A stretch of DNA of 64,000 bases from Streptomyces albofaciens JCM 4342 (GTDB lineage Bacteria; Actinomycetota; Actinomycetes; Streptomycetales; Streptomycetaceae): assembly GCF_008634025.1 (NCBI RefSeq), contig NZ_PDCM01000001.1, positions 1,919,501-1,983,500 of the forward strand. The letters are read 5' to 3'. The translations under genes were made by a program, and so were the position numbers. Under the pieces are notes generated by a model, which saw nothing but the letters and a program-made list of their open reading frames with translations, was not told the origin of the DNA and did not search any database. Shown piece after piece: positions 15,373-23,585 of this stretch. Position 1 is the stretch's first letter. Every line of letters begins with the position of its first letter.

Positions 15373-17004
15373 ATGAAGACATCGGTGGGCACGTCGACGG
15401 GCGCGGCCGGGGGAACCCTGCCGGGCGCCGCGGCGGGCACGGCGACGGGGACGGCAGGGGGGACGGTGCCGGGTGCTCCCTCCGGCGTGCCGACGGGTAC
15501 GGGGAAGGCGGGCGACGTGCCCGCCGGCCCGCCGCGCACGTCGCGCCCGGCACCGGCCGAAACCGTGGACAGCCCGCGGATCGTGGCGCTGGCCGCCTCC
15601 GTGGCGGGCGGACGGGACGCCGCCGTACGGGAGTTCTGGGCCGAGGCGGAGGCGCAGGGCACCCCGCTCGTCGAGCCGATCCCGTGGGACCCGGAGCACC
15701 GGGCCGTCACCTTCCTGTGGCGCGGCACGGAGGACACCCGCCGGGTCCTCCTCCTGGTCAACCGCCTCGTGGACCGCTCGCACCTCGCGGGCAGCCTGAT
15801 GCGCCGCATCCACGGCACCGACGTCTGGCACCTCACCTACCGGCTGCGGTCCGATCACCGTGGGTCGTACGCGATCGCGCCCGACACGGGGAGCGGCGGC
15901 GGGCGGCGCCGTGCGGGGGCCGCGCCCGCGGCTACGCCCGCGTCCGCAAGCACCTCCGCGCCTGCACCCACATCGGCAACCACAACCACATACGCACCCG
16001 TGTCCGCACCCGGACCCGCATCCACGTTCGCATCCGAAGACAGCCCTGCGGACGACTTCCAGGCCCGGCTGCTGCCGCTGCTCGCCGTGGCCGGTCCCGA
16101 CCCGCTCAACCCCCGCACGGTCCCCGGCCGCCGGCAGGGCACCGGCAGTTCGGTCTTCGAGCTGCCCGACGCGCCGCCACAGCCGTGGCGCCCGTGGGAG
16201 CCCGCGGTCCGGCCGGCCGGGAGCGGCGGCCGGGGCGTGGTGGAGCGGCACCGGCCGACCAGCGCCGCCCTCGCGGCCCGGCGCGACGTGTGGACGTACG
16301 TACCGCCGGGTCCGCTCCCGGACGGCGGCGCGGACACGCTGGTGCTGCTGGACGGCGACATGTGGTTCGGGCGGCTCGGTGTGCAGACGCTGTTCGACCG
16401 GCTGATCAGGGACGGTGCGCTGCCGCCCCTGGTCGTGCTGGCGCCGGACGCCGTGGACAACGCCACGCGCGCCCGCGAATTCGGCGGCCGGCAGGCGTAT
16501 GTGAACTTCCTCGCCGCCGAACTGCTGCCCTGGGCGGCGGCGCGGCTGCCGGTGACGTTCGACCCGTCGCGCACGGTCGTCGCGGGCGAGAGCCTGGGCG
16601 GGCTCACCGCGCTGTACGCCGGGCTCGCGGCGCCGCGCCGGTTCGGCAAGGTGCTGGCCCAGTCGCCCTCGCTGTGGTGGCGGCCCGAGGGGCCGGGGCC
16701 CGTGGGCGGAGCCGATGCCGCGGACGGCCCCTCCTGGCTGGCGCGGGAGTACGCGGACCGGACGAAGCACGCCGACGGCGGCCCCCACCGGCTGCGGGCC
16801 CACCTGCGCGTCGGCCGCTACGAGGGGGACATGCGCGAACGGTCCCGCGAGTTGCGCGACACGCTGCGCGGCCTCGGGCATTCCGTCGCGTACACGGAGT
16901 ACAACGGCGGTCATGACTACGCCTGCTGGGCAGGCGGACTGGCGGAGGGGCTGGTGGACCTGCTGGGGCGGGCGGACGACGGGACAAGGGACGGGGGTGT
17001 GTGA
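15373..17004 (+). CDS. Fes-type ferric siderophore esterase
   Basis: 543 residues. After a ~60-residue Gly/Thr/Ala-rich start comes the Fes N-terminal domain (AVTFLWRGTEDTRRVLLLVN, then GTDVWHLTYRLRSD), interrupted by an Ala/Thr/Pro low-complexity insert at about 180-215. The C-terminal alpha/beta-hydrolase has the nucleophile Ser407 in VAGESLGGLTALY and the His in GGHDYACW. It would cut ester bonds of an imported catecholate siderophore to free iron. No signal peptide, so cytosolic. ATG 15373 is preferred to 15361 because GGGAG lies at the right distance. The upstream iron box fits. Two strong hairpins follow. Confidence 0.9.
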   Translation: MKTSVGTSTGAAGGTLPGAAAGTATGTAGGTVPGAPSGVPTGTGKAGDVPAGPPRTSRPAPAETVDSPRIVALAASVAGGRDAAVREFWAEAEAQGTPLVEPIPWDPEHRAVTFLWRGTEDTRRVLLLVNRLVDRSHLAGSLMRRIHGTDVWHLTYRLRSDHRGSYAIAPDTGSGGGRRRAGAAPAATPASASTSAPAPTSATTTTYAPVSAPGPASTFASEDSPADDFQARLLPLLAVAGPDPLNPRTVPGRRQGTGSSVFELPDAPPQPWRPWEPAVRPAGSGGRGVVERHRPTSAALAARRDVWTYVPPGPLPDGGADTLVLLDGDMWFGRLGVQTLFDRLIRDGALPPLVVLAPDAVDNATRAREFGGRQAYVNFLAAELLPWAAARLPVTFDPSRTVVAGESLGGLTALYAGLAAPRRFGKVLAQSPSLWWRPEGPGPVGGADAADGPSWLAREYADRTKHADGGPHRLRAHLRVGRYEGDMRERSRELRDTLRGLGHSVAYTEYNGGHDYACWAGGLAEGLVDLLGRADDGTRDGGV

Positions 17005-17179
17005 TGTCGCTTCCGGTTGTGCTGCACCGCACCTACTGCCACCTCAGGTCCCGCGCCTACCACGTCGTTCTGCGGACGCCCCGCTTCCGTACGGCCAAGT
17101 CCGTTCCACCGGTGGCGGCCGGGGAACGCCGGCCGGAACGCCCGAAACGAACCGCCGCCGGCCGACGGCCCGTTCCCGA

Positions 17180-17275
17180 CCGTCCGCAAAGGCGTGCCTC
17201 TGACCGTCCGCAAAGTCAGGCCCCTGGCCGTCCGCAAAGGAACGCCTCCGACCGTACGCAACGGGGCGCCGCGAC
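17180..17275. repeat. 24-bp tandem repeat, four copies
   Basis: CCGTCCGCAAAG-containing 24-bp units begin at 17180, 17204, 17228 and 17252. A basic frame overlapping the esterase stop runs through them (Arg/Pro/Gln octapeptides), but I do not accept it as a gene. Confidence 0.8.
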
Positions 17276-17361
17276 CCGCCGCCCCACCCCGGACCGCCCC
17301 CGGCGGTCCGCCCCCGACCGTCCTCACCGGCGTACCAAGGCCCTCGCCGGGTGACGGACGC

Positions 17362-17396
17362 GGCGCCCCGCCCCACCAGTGCCGGGGCGGGGCGCC
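17362..17396. terminator. Terminator hairpin 1 after the esterase
   Basis: 13-bp perfect stem GGCGCCCCGCCCC / GGGGCGGGGCGCC, 9-nt loop, no T-run, as is usual in Streptomyces. Confidence 0.75.
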
Positions 17397-17405
17397 CCTT
17401 GTACA

Positions 17406-17447
17406 GGCCGGTGGCGGGCGGCGGTCACGGGCCGCCCGCCACCGGCC
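17406..17447. terminator. Terminator hairpin 2 after the esterase
   Basis: 17-bp perfect stem beginning GGCCGGTGGCGGGCGGC with an 8-nt loop, 10 bp after hairpin 1. Two strong stems in a row isolate the exporter gene from the iron-controlled esterase. Confidence 0.8.
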
Positions 17448-17507
17448 CTCCTGTGACTCCCGCCACCCCGGCCTCATCCGCCCCGCCGGGCTCCATAAGA
17501 TCGGCCG

Positions 17508-18293
17508 GTGCCCGCAGACATATCGCTGACGACGACCCTCCTGCTGTGCGTGGCCGCCCTCGCGGCCGGCTGGATCGACGCCGTCGTGGGCGGCGGCGGT
17601 CTGCTGCTCCTGCCGGCGCTGCTCGTCGGCCTCCCGCACACGCCCGCCGCCTACGTCCTGGGGACCAACAAGTCCACGGCCGTCGTCGGCACCGCCGCCG
17701 CGGCGTACACGTACGTACGCAAGGCGCCCGTGGATCTGCGCACCGCCGTACGCATCGGGCTGGCCGCGCTCGGCGGCTCGCTGGGCGGGGCGTTCTTCGC
17801 GGCGGGCATCAACAGCGAGGTGCTGCGCCCGCTCATCATGACCGTGCTGGTGGGCGTGCTGGCGTTCGTGCTCTTCCGTCCGGCCTTCGGCACCGCGCCG
17901 CCGCCCTCCGGGCCGGTCACCCGGCGGCGCGTGCTGGCCGCGGTCCTCGTCGCGGGCCTGGGCATCGGCTTCTACGACGGGCTGATCGGCCCCGGCACCG
18001 GCGCCTTCCTCGTCGTGGCGCTGGCCGCGATCCTGCACATGGACCTGGTCACGTCCTCGGCCACCGCGAAGATCGTCAATGTGTGCACCAACGTCGGCGC
18101 GCTGGCCATGTTCGCCTACCAGGGCACGGTCCTGTGGCAACTGGGCGCGCTGCTCGCGGCGTTCAACTTCGTCGGCGGCACGGTCGGTGCGCGCATGGCC
18201 CTCAAGCGGGGCGCCGGGTTCGTGCGCGGGGTGCTGGTCGTGGTCGTCGTGTCGCTGCTGTGCAAGCTGGCCTTCGACCAGTGGGTGGCCTGA
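17508..18293 (+). CDS. TauE/SafE-family membrane transporter (sulfite-exporter-like)
   Basis: 261 residues with about eight hydrophobic helices. Two homologous halves are visible: GWIDAVVGGGGLLLLPALL with GTNKSTAVVG in the first, and GFYDGLIGPGTGAFLVVAL with TSSATAKIVNV in the second, the signature of this family of anion exporters. Substrates are organic sulfonates, sulfite or related anions; which one is unknown. The GTG at 17508 directly precedes PADISLTTTLLLC; the ribosome site is weak. A hairpin separates it from the convergent cupin gene. Confidence 0.9.
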   Translation: MPADISLTTTLLLCVAALAAGWIDAVVGGGGLLLLPALLVGLPHTPAAYVLGTNKSTAVVGTAAAAYTYVRKAPVDLRTAVRIGLAALGGSLGGAFFAAGINSEVLRPLIMTVLVGVLAFVLFRPAFGTAPPPSGPVTRRRVLAAVLVAGLGIGFYDGLIGPGTGAFLVVALAAILHMDLVTSSATAKIVNVCTNVGALAMFAYQGTVLWQLGALLAAFNFVGGTVGARMALKRGAGFVRGVLVVVVVSLLCKLAFDQWVA

Positions 18294-18312
18294 GAGCCGG
18301 GCCGGCCGCCGG

Positions 18313-18341
18313 TCCGGGAGACGCGGCCCGCGCCTCCCGGA
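18313..18341. terminator. Bidirectional hairpin between exporter and cupin
   Basis: TCCGGGAG / CTCCCGGA stem enclosing a second small CGCG stem, between convergent genes. Confidence 0.6.
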
Positions 18342-18358
18342 GAGCCGGGCCGCCGCCC

Positions 18359-18691
18359 TCAGTTCATGGTCTTCGTCGCGGTGACGGCGGTCAGCAGGAC
18401 TGCGGAGTCCTGTAGCGCCTTCAGGCCGTGCCGCTCGTGCGGGACCGGTACGACCTGGCCGGCGATCAGGTCCCGGTCGTCGCCGGTCCCGGTCAGCCGC
18501 ACCCGGCCGTGCAGCACCTGGAGGCTGGCCGCCGGGGGTGTGGTGTGCTCGTCCAGCGCGGCGCCCTCGATGAGCGCGATCACGGTCTGCCGGAGCGGGC
18601 CGTCCTGGAGGAAGAGATGGGCGCTGCGCCCGTGTGCCGAGGCCCTGGCGTCGTCGAGCTGGCGGCGGGTGAGCGAACTGAGGTCGTCCAT
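18359..18691 (-). CDS. Small single-domain cupin
   Basis: 110 residues. Helical start DDLSSLTRRQLDDARASAHG, then a beta-barrel: LQVLHGRVRLTGTGDDRDLIAGQVVPVPHERHGLKALQDSAVLL. This is the cupin pattern with a late PxxxHxxxA-type turn, but few metal-binding His, so it may be a binding or sensory protein rather than an enzyme. ATG 18691 has AAAGG 8 nt upstream; longer in-frame starts enter an Arg/Pro-rich non-coding stretch. Divergent from cutA. Confidence 0.8.
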   Translation of the reverse strand: MDDLSSLTRRQLDDARASAHGRSAHLFLQDGPLRQTVIALIEGAALDEHTTPPAASLQVLHGRVRLTGTGDDRDLIAGQVVPVPHERHGLKALQDSAVLLTAVTATKTMN

Positions 18692-18939
18692 GACGCGGCC
18701 TTTCGGTCGGGGTCCGGATCCGCGGCGCCGGGGGACCGGCACCGGTGCCGGAGTACTGGTACCCGTACGGGCCCGGCTCACCGCGCCGCCGCCGGGGTCC
18801 ATCCTGACGGGTGGCCGGGCGGCTGCCGAATGGCCGGTGCGCACGGCGCGGGCCGGTGGCCGGGGGCAGGATGATCACGACGGTCCGTACGATGCGGAGG
18901 GACTTGATCATCGACCAGTGCCCGAAGGGGGACGTCCAG

Positions 18940-19317
18940 GTGCGAGGCGAACCGGCGGAGCGGGAACGGCCCGAGGGAGCCGCGGCGGACGGCGGCGGCC
19001 CGGCCGGCTGTCTGACCGTCATGACGACGACCGACAGCGCCGAGAAGGCGGAGGCGCTGGCCCGCGGCGCGATCGAGGCACGGGTGGCGGCGTGTGCGCA
19101 GATCAGCGCGCCCGTCACGTCCGTGTACCGGTGGGAGAACGCGATCGAGACGGCACAGGAGTGGCAGGTGCTGTTCAAGACGACGGAGGCCCGGTACGCG
19201 GCGCTGGAGGCGTACCTCCTCGAAGCGCACGACTACGACACACCGGAGATCATCGCGACGCCGGTCACGCGGGGCGGTGCCGGGTACCTCGCCTGGGTCG
19301 CGGCGGAGACGAGCTGA
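18940..19317 (+). CDS. cutA: Divalent-cation tolerance protein CutA
   Basis: 125 residues. After ~25 variable residues the trimeric CutA1 fold begins: CLTVMTTTDSAEKAEALARG, EARVAACAQIS, SVYRWENAIETAQEWQVLFKT and the end DTPEIIATPVTRGGAGYLAWV. CutA1 proteins are cytosolic trimers implicated in metal tolerance; the mechanism is not settled. GTG 18940 is chosen for AAGGGG 9 nt upstream and because the start fits the usual length. It is followed after 16 bp by a secreted protease. Confidence 0.92.
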   Translation: MRGEPAERERPEGAAADGGGPAGCLTVMTTTDSAEKAEALARGAIEARVAACAQISAPVTSVYRWENAIETAQEWQVLFKTTEARYAALEAYLLEAHDYDTPEIIATPVTRGGAGYLAWVAAETS

Positions 19318-19333
19318 GGTGGGACGGCGATCC

Positions 19334-20452
19334 GTGACGCGGCGATCCTCGATGCGGCGATCCGTGATGCGGCCAAGCGGCGGCCCGGAGAGTGACGGCC
19401 TGGCGACGGGCAAGGACCGGGCGGCGGGCGACGGCCGGGCGGCGGGCGACGGCCGGGCGACGGACGGCGGACCGGGCGGCGAGGCGGCTGACGGGCCGGC
19501 CGGCGGCCCCCGGCACCGCCGTGGACACCGGTACAGACGGCCGGTCCTGGCCGGGGCGGCCGCGGCGGGAGTGGCGTTCGCGCTGTGCTTCCTCATGGTG
19601 CCCGCGAACGGCGCGACCGCCGAAGGCGCTGACGGCGGCTGGACGAGCGAGGCCGCGGCGCGCTACTGGACGGCCGGGCGGATGGCCTCGGCCGTCCCCT
19701 CGGGCCCGGACGGCGGCAAGGCCGCCGCCGCGCCCACCGCCCGGTCCATGACGGCCGCCCCGGGAGCCGCCGGTTCCGCGCGGCACTTCGAGGGCGTGCC
19801 CTCCGTCGGCGTGCTCTTCTCCGTAGACAAGGACGCGCGGGCGCACCACTGCACCGCCAGTGTCGTTCGCAGCCCGCAGCGCAACCTGATCCTCACGGCC
19901 GGGCACTGCAATCCGGGAGCGCGTGCGGCTTTTGTCCCGCAGTATCGTTCCGGCGCCACGGAGCAGCCGTACGGAATCTGGGCGATCGACCGCGGCTTCA
20001 CCCACCCGGACCGCACCGACACCGGCCCGGGATCGGACCTCGACTTCGCGTTCGCGACGGTCAAGCCGGACGGTGAGGGCCGCGCCCTGGAGTCGGTCAC
20101 CGGCGGCAACACCCTGGCCCGCACGCCCGGTTACACCACCGACGTCACCGTCATCGGCTACCCGACGGCCCGCAACGACCCCGCCGACCAGGCCATACGG
20201 TGCGCGGTGCGGACCGCCCGGCTCACCGGTCAGCGGCAACTGCGCATGGACTGCGGCGGGTTCTACGGCGGCACCTCGGGCAGCCCATGGCTGCGCCGCT
20301 TCGACGAGCGGACGAAGACGGGGTACGTGGTCGGCGCCATCGGCGGCCTGAACGGCGGCGGCCCCTCCGGCCCGGACAGCCACCGGACCTCCTACAGCCC
20401 GTACTTCGGCGCGGAGGTCTTCCGGCTGTACGCCCGCGCCGCAGCGGGCTGA
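19334..20452 (+). CDS. Secreted trypsin-like serine protease
   Basis: 372 residues. The first ~65 are hydrophilic and repetitive, followed by a signal/anchor helix (LAGAAAAGVAFALCFLMVP). The mature part has the complete triad: His in LILTAGHCN, Asp in GSDLDFAF, Ser in GGTSGSPW, as in the V8/trypsin-like actinobacterial exoproteases. The start is ambiguous: GTG 19334 (GAGGTG upstream), ATG 19352 and ATG 19367 are all in frame, within a short GCGGCGATCC repeat. It probably acts outside the cell or anchored in the membrane. Confidence 0.88.
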   Translation: MTRRSSMRRSVMRPSGGPESDGLATGKDRAAGDGRAAGDGRATDGGPGGEAADGPAGGPRHRRGHRYRRPVLAGAAAAGVAFALCFLMVPANGATAEGADGGWTSEAAARYWTAGRMASAVPSGPDGGKAAAAPTARSMTAAPGAAGSARHFEGVPSVGVLFSVDKDARAHHCTASVVRSPQRNLILTAGHCNPGARAAFVPQYRSGATEQPYGIWAIDRGFTHPDRTDTGPGSDLDFAFATVKPDGEGRALESVTGGNTLARTPGYTTDVTVIGYPTARNDPADQAIRCAVRTARLTGQRQLRMDCGGFYGGTSGSPWLRRFDERTKTGYVVGAIGGLNGGGPSGPDSHRTSYSPYFGAEVFRLYARAAAG

Positions 20453-20489
20453 GGGCCCGGGGACGACGGCCGGGGGCGACGGCGGCGCG

Positions 20490-21203
20490 CTACCCCAGCG
20501 CCGCCGCCACCCCGTCCTCCCGCGGCCCGAGGAAGCGCGGGTCGGGGCGTACCGCCGCCTCGACCGCCGCCTTCGCCGCCGCGAACACCTCGCGGGTCCC
20601 GCCGTAGTACCAGGTGACATCGTGCCGGTCGTCGACGCCGACCCCGTACGCGTCGAGCCCGGCCGCACCGCACAGCGCCAGCGCGCGCCGGATGTGGAAG
20701 GCCTGGCTGACCAGGACGGCCCGGTCCACGCCGAAGATGCGGCGGGCGCGGGTGCAGCTGTCCCAGGTGTCGAAGCCCGCGTGGTCGCCGACGATCCGGT
20801 CCGCGGGCACGCCGTGCGCGACCAGGTACGCGCGCATGGCGTCCGGCTCGTCGTAGTCCTCGCGGCTGTTGTCGCCGGTGACGAGGAGCGCGCGGACCTT
20901 GCCGTCCTCGTAGAGGCGGGCGGCGGCGTCCAGCCGGTGCGCCAGGTACGGGGAGGGTTCGCCGTCCCACAGGCCCGCGCCGAAGACCACGGCGACCGGC
21001 GCCGCCGGGACGTCCTCGACCGTACGGACCCGGGCGCCCGCGGTGGCGTTCAGCCAGGTCGCGGGCAGCAGCGCCACCACACAGGCGAGCACGGCGACCT
21101 GGAAGGCCCGCCGCTGCCCGCGCCGCGTCCGGGGAAGGCGCGCCCGGCCCCGTATCCGCCGTAGCCACCCTTTCCCCTGTGTCCGCTGTGGCTGCTGTGT
21201 CAT
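20490..21203 (-). CDS. SanA/YdcF-like DUF218 membrane protein
   Basis: 237 residues. A basic start and one membrane helix (VAVLACVVALLPATWLNATAG) precede the DUF218 domain: VAVVFGAGLWDGEPSPYLAHRL, ALLVTGDNSREDYDEPDAM, IVGDHAGFDTWDSC and VSQAFHIRRAL. In enterobacteria, relatives (SanA, ElyC) act in envelope maintenance and vancomycin resistance; here the role is inferred to be in the envelope. ATG 21203 follows a G-rich ribosome site. Converges with the protease gene. Confidence 0.88.
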   Translation of the reverse strand: MTQQPQRTQGKGWLRRIRGRARLPRTRRGQRRAFQVAVLACVVALLPATWLNATAGARVRTVEDVPAAPVAVVFGAGLWDGEPSPYLAHRLDAAARLYEDGKVRALLVTGDNSREDYDEPDAMRAYLVAHGVPADRIVGDHAGFDTWDSCTRARRIFGVDRAVLVSQAFHIRRALALCGAAGLDAYGVGVDDRHDVTWYYGGTREVFAAAKAAVEAAVRPDPRFLGPREDGVAAALG

Positions 21204-21337
21204 CAGTTGCCCCCCGTTGTTCTCGTTGCCGCCGCAAGCAGCGACGCGCCGCGGCCTGGCATGGTTGCGGGGACGAGGGGCCCGGCCCGTGCCCCGCACC
21301 GCGCACGTCCGTACCGCACGCGAAGGAACCCGACCGG

Positions 21338-21769
21338 ATGACCACCGAGCCCGAGCGGCTGCCGTTCTTCGTCTACGGAACGCTGCGCCCCGGCCGGGCC
21401 AACTACGCCCGGTGCCTGCGCGGCCGGACGGTGTCCGAGGAATCCGCGCTGGTCAGAGGCGTGTCGCTGTACGAGGGGCCAGGGTATCCGTACGCCGTGA
21501 CCGGCCCCGCCGAGGCCGTCGTGCACGGCGATCTCGTACAGCCGGGGGAGGACGTCTACGACGCCGTGCGCGCCGCCCTGGACCGGCTGGAGGGGCACGT
21601 CCCGGGCGCTCCCGGCAACCTTTACGAGCGGGTGGCGCGGCAGGCCGAGTGCGCGGACGGCCGGAGCGTGCGCGCGTGGCTGTACGTGGCGGCCGAGCCG
21701 CTGGCCGGCCGGCTGCGCGCGTCCGGCACACCGGTCCCGGGCGGCGACTGGACGAGGTCGCCCCGTTAA
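21338..21769 (+). CDS. Gamma-glutamylcyclotransferase-like protein
   Basis: 143 residues. The N-terminal FFVYGTLRPGRANY is the YGSLRxG-type loop of the GGCT fold, and the acid in ALDRLEGHVP is at the catalytic Glu position. Family members release 5-oxoproline from gamma-glutamyl compounds; some are toxin or antibiotic tailoring enzymes. AAGGA lies 11 nt before ATG 21338. Followed by the deaminase gene; the short distance could allow one transcript. Confidence 0.88.
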   Translation: MTTEPERLPFFVYGTLRPGRANYARCLRGRTVSEESALVRGVSLYEGPGYPYAVTGPAEAVVHGDLVQPGEDVYDAVRAALDRLEGHVPGAPGNLYERVARQAECADGRSVRAWLYVAAEPLAGRLRASGTPVPGGDWTRSPR

Positions 21770-21872
21770 CCTGGACCACTTGCCCGAACCACACAGGCCC
21801 CGGCAGCCCCGCGAGCCCTTTCGGTCCCGGCAGCCCCCGCAGTACCGAGCAGCAGACAGGTGTGATCCCAGC

Positions 21873-22904
21873 GTGCCCCCCTCCACCCCGGACCCGGCGA
21901 ACCCCCCGTCCCCCTCGCTCCCCCCGTTCCCCAAGGCGGAGCTGCACCTCCACATCGAGGGCACCCTGGAACCCGAGCTGGCCTTCGCCCTCGCCGAGCG
22001 CAACGGCGTCACCCTCCCGTACGCCACCGAGGACGAGCTGCGCCGCGCGTACTCCTTCAGCGACCTCCAGTCGTTCCTGAACCTCTACTACGCGCTGATG
22101 GACGTGCTGCGCACCGAGGACGACTTCGCCGACCTCACCCACGCCTACCTGGCCCGCGCGCGGGCCCAGGGCGTCCGGCACGCGGAGATCTTCTTCGACC
22201 CGCAGGCGCACACCTCGCGCGGTGTGCCCCTCGGCACCGTCGTCGAGGGCCTGGCGCGGGCGCTGGACACCGCCGAGGAGCGCTACGGCATCACCACCCG
22301 CCTGATCATGTGCTTCCTGCGCGACGAGAGCGCCGGGTCCGCGCTCGCCACCTTCCAGGCGGCCCGCCCGTACCTGGACCGGATCACCGCCGTCGGCCTG
22401 GACTCGGCGGAGGTCGGGCACCCGCCGTCGAAGTTCGCGGAGGTCTATGAGCTGGCGCGGGCGGCCGGGCTCAAGTGCGTGGCGCACGCGGGCGAGGAGG
22501 GCCCGCCGTCGTACGTGTGGGAGGCGCTGGACGTGCTCGGCGTGGACCGCGTCGACCACGGCGTGCGCTGCCTGGAGGACCCGGAGGTGGTCGCCCGCCT
22601 GGTCGCCGACCAGGTGCCGCTGACCGTCTGCCCGCTGTCCAACGTCCGGCTGCGCGTGATCGACGAGCTGGCCGACCACCCGCTGCCCGCGATGCTCGAC
22701 GCCGGTCTGCTGGTGACCGTCAACTCGGACGACCCCGCCTACTTCGGCGGCTACGCCGACGACAACTTCACCGCCGTACGCGACGCCCTGGACCTGGACG
22801 AGGAGACGCTGCGCACCCTCGCCCGCAACTCCTTCCGCGCGTCCTTCCTGGACGAGGCGACCCGCGAGGCCTACCTCAAGGAGGTCGAGGCGCACGGGCG
22901 GTGA
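21873..22904 (+). CDS. Adenosine/adenine deaminase family protein
   Basis: 343 residues, typical length from the GTG at 21873. Zinc and catalytic motifs are intact: HLHIEGTLEPE, CVAHAGEEG, VDHGVRCLED, PLSNVRL and VNSDDPAYFGGY. The last motif, with YFGGY, is the form seen in adenine deaminases of the Aah1 type rather than classical adenosine deaminase, so adenine may be the substrate. Hydrolytic release of ammonia in purine salvage, cytosolic. An upstream TTG frame start is disfavoured, since its codons are Pro/Arg-rich and not conserved. Confidence 0.92.
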   Translation: MPPSTPDPANPPSPSLPPFPKAELHLHIEGTLEPELAFALAERNGVTLPYATEDELRRAYSFSDLQSFLNLYYALMDVLRTEDDFADLTHAYLARARAQGVRHAEIFFDPQAHTSRGVPLGTVVEGLARALDTAEERYGITTRLIMCFLRDESAGSALATFQAARPYLDRITAVGLDSAEVGHPPSKFAEVYELARAAGLKCVAHAGEEGPPSYVWEALDVLGVDRVDHGVRCLEDPEVVARLVADQVPLTVCPLSNVRLRVIDELADHPLPAMLDAGLLVTVNSDDPAYFGGYADDNFTAVRDALDLDEETLRTLARNSFRASFLDEATREAYLKEVEAHGR

Positions 22905-22939
22905 CCGGCCCGGACGGCCGGAACCGCCCCTGACCGCTC

Positions 22940-22970
22940 TTGACCTCAAGTTCGGTTGAGTTCCTAGGTT
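22940..22970 (+). promoter_or_regulatory. SoxR/MerR-type promoter with 19-bp spacer
   Basis: TTGACC (22940-22945) and TAGGTT (22965-22970) are 19 bp apart, the long spacing typical of MerR-family activated promoters. Inside the spacer lies CCTCAAGTTCGGTTGAGT (22944-22961), which matches the E. coli soxS operator CCTCAAGTTAACTTGAGG at 14 of 18 positions with intact CTCAA/TTGAG arms. The MarR gene starts 45 bp downstream. Confidence 0.75.
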
Positions 22971-23014
22971 CTTCCTCGTCGGGCACCGTGCCCGCGCTCT
23001 TGGAGGAGGACACC

Positions 23015-23470
23015 ATGCAGTACTCGCACAGCGACGCCGAACTCGCGGGCCAGCCCATCGGCTACTGGGCCTGGGCCGCCCACACAGCCGCCGTCACGCA
23101 CATCCGCGCCGGGCTGGCCCGCCACGGTCTGAGCCAGCCCCAGTGGTGGGTGCTCAACCAGCTGGTGGGCCACGCCGGCGGCCGCGGCCGGGCGGAGGTG
23201 ACCGACATGCTCAAGGGCTACCTGGACGTCGGCGCCGAGGGCATCGGCGCCGCCGTCGACGACCTCCTCGGCCGCGGCCTCGCCGCCGCCGACGGCGACC
23301 GGCTGCACATCACCGCCGAGGGCGCGGACCTGCACGCCCGGTGCGCCGCGCTCCAGAAGGAGATGCGCGCCACGATCCACGACGGCATCAGCGACGAGGA
23401 GTACGTCCGTACGCTCAAGGTGCTCCAGCGCATGATCCACAACGTGGGCGGGAAGATGTGGCACCACTGA
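23015..23470 (+). CDS. MarR-family regulator
   Basis: 151 residues with the winged-helix core: LSQPQWWVLNQLVGH, AEVTDMLKGYLDVG and the wing LAAADGDRLHITAEGADL. It lies directly after a SoxR-like promoter with a strong ribosome site (GGAGGAGG, 6 nt spacing), so it may be induced by redox-active compounds and act as a second-tier regulator. The SnoaL-like gene 115 bp downstream is its likely partner. Confidence 0.9.
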   Translation: MQYSHSDAELAGQPIGYWAWAAHTAAVTHIRAGLARHGLSQPQWWVLNQLVGHAGGRGRAEVTDMLKGYLDVGAEGIGAAVDDLLGRGLAAADGDRLHITAEGADLHARCAALQKEMRATIHDGISDEEYVRTLKVLQRMIHNVGGKMWHH

Positions 23471-23585
23471 GCGGCCGGGCGGCCCCTTACCCCCGGGGTA
23501 ATCGACCGGCCCCGCCTTCCGCGGCAGCATCGGGCACACCGGCGGGAACCCCCGCCGGGCCCGGCCGCACCCGCGAGGAGAACGC

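Noticed and set aside
15473..15799. Additional frames within the 5' part of the esterase
   Set aside because: They lie in the repetitive GC-rich N-terminal coding region and lack independent signals.
17004..17354. Arg/Pro-rich 116-residue frame starting at TGATG on the esterase stop
   Set aside because: Most of it is the 24-bp repeat, third-position GC is only moderate, and it ends against the terminators; kept as a repeat, not a gene.
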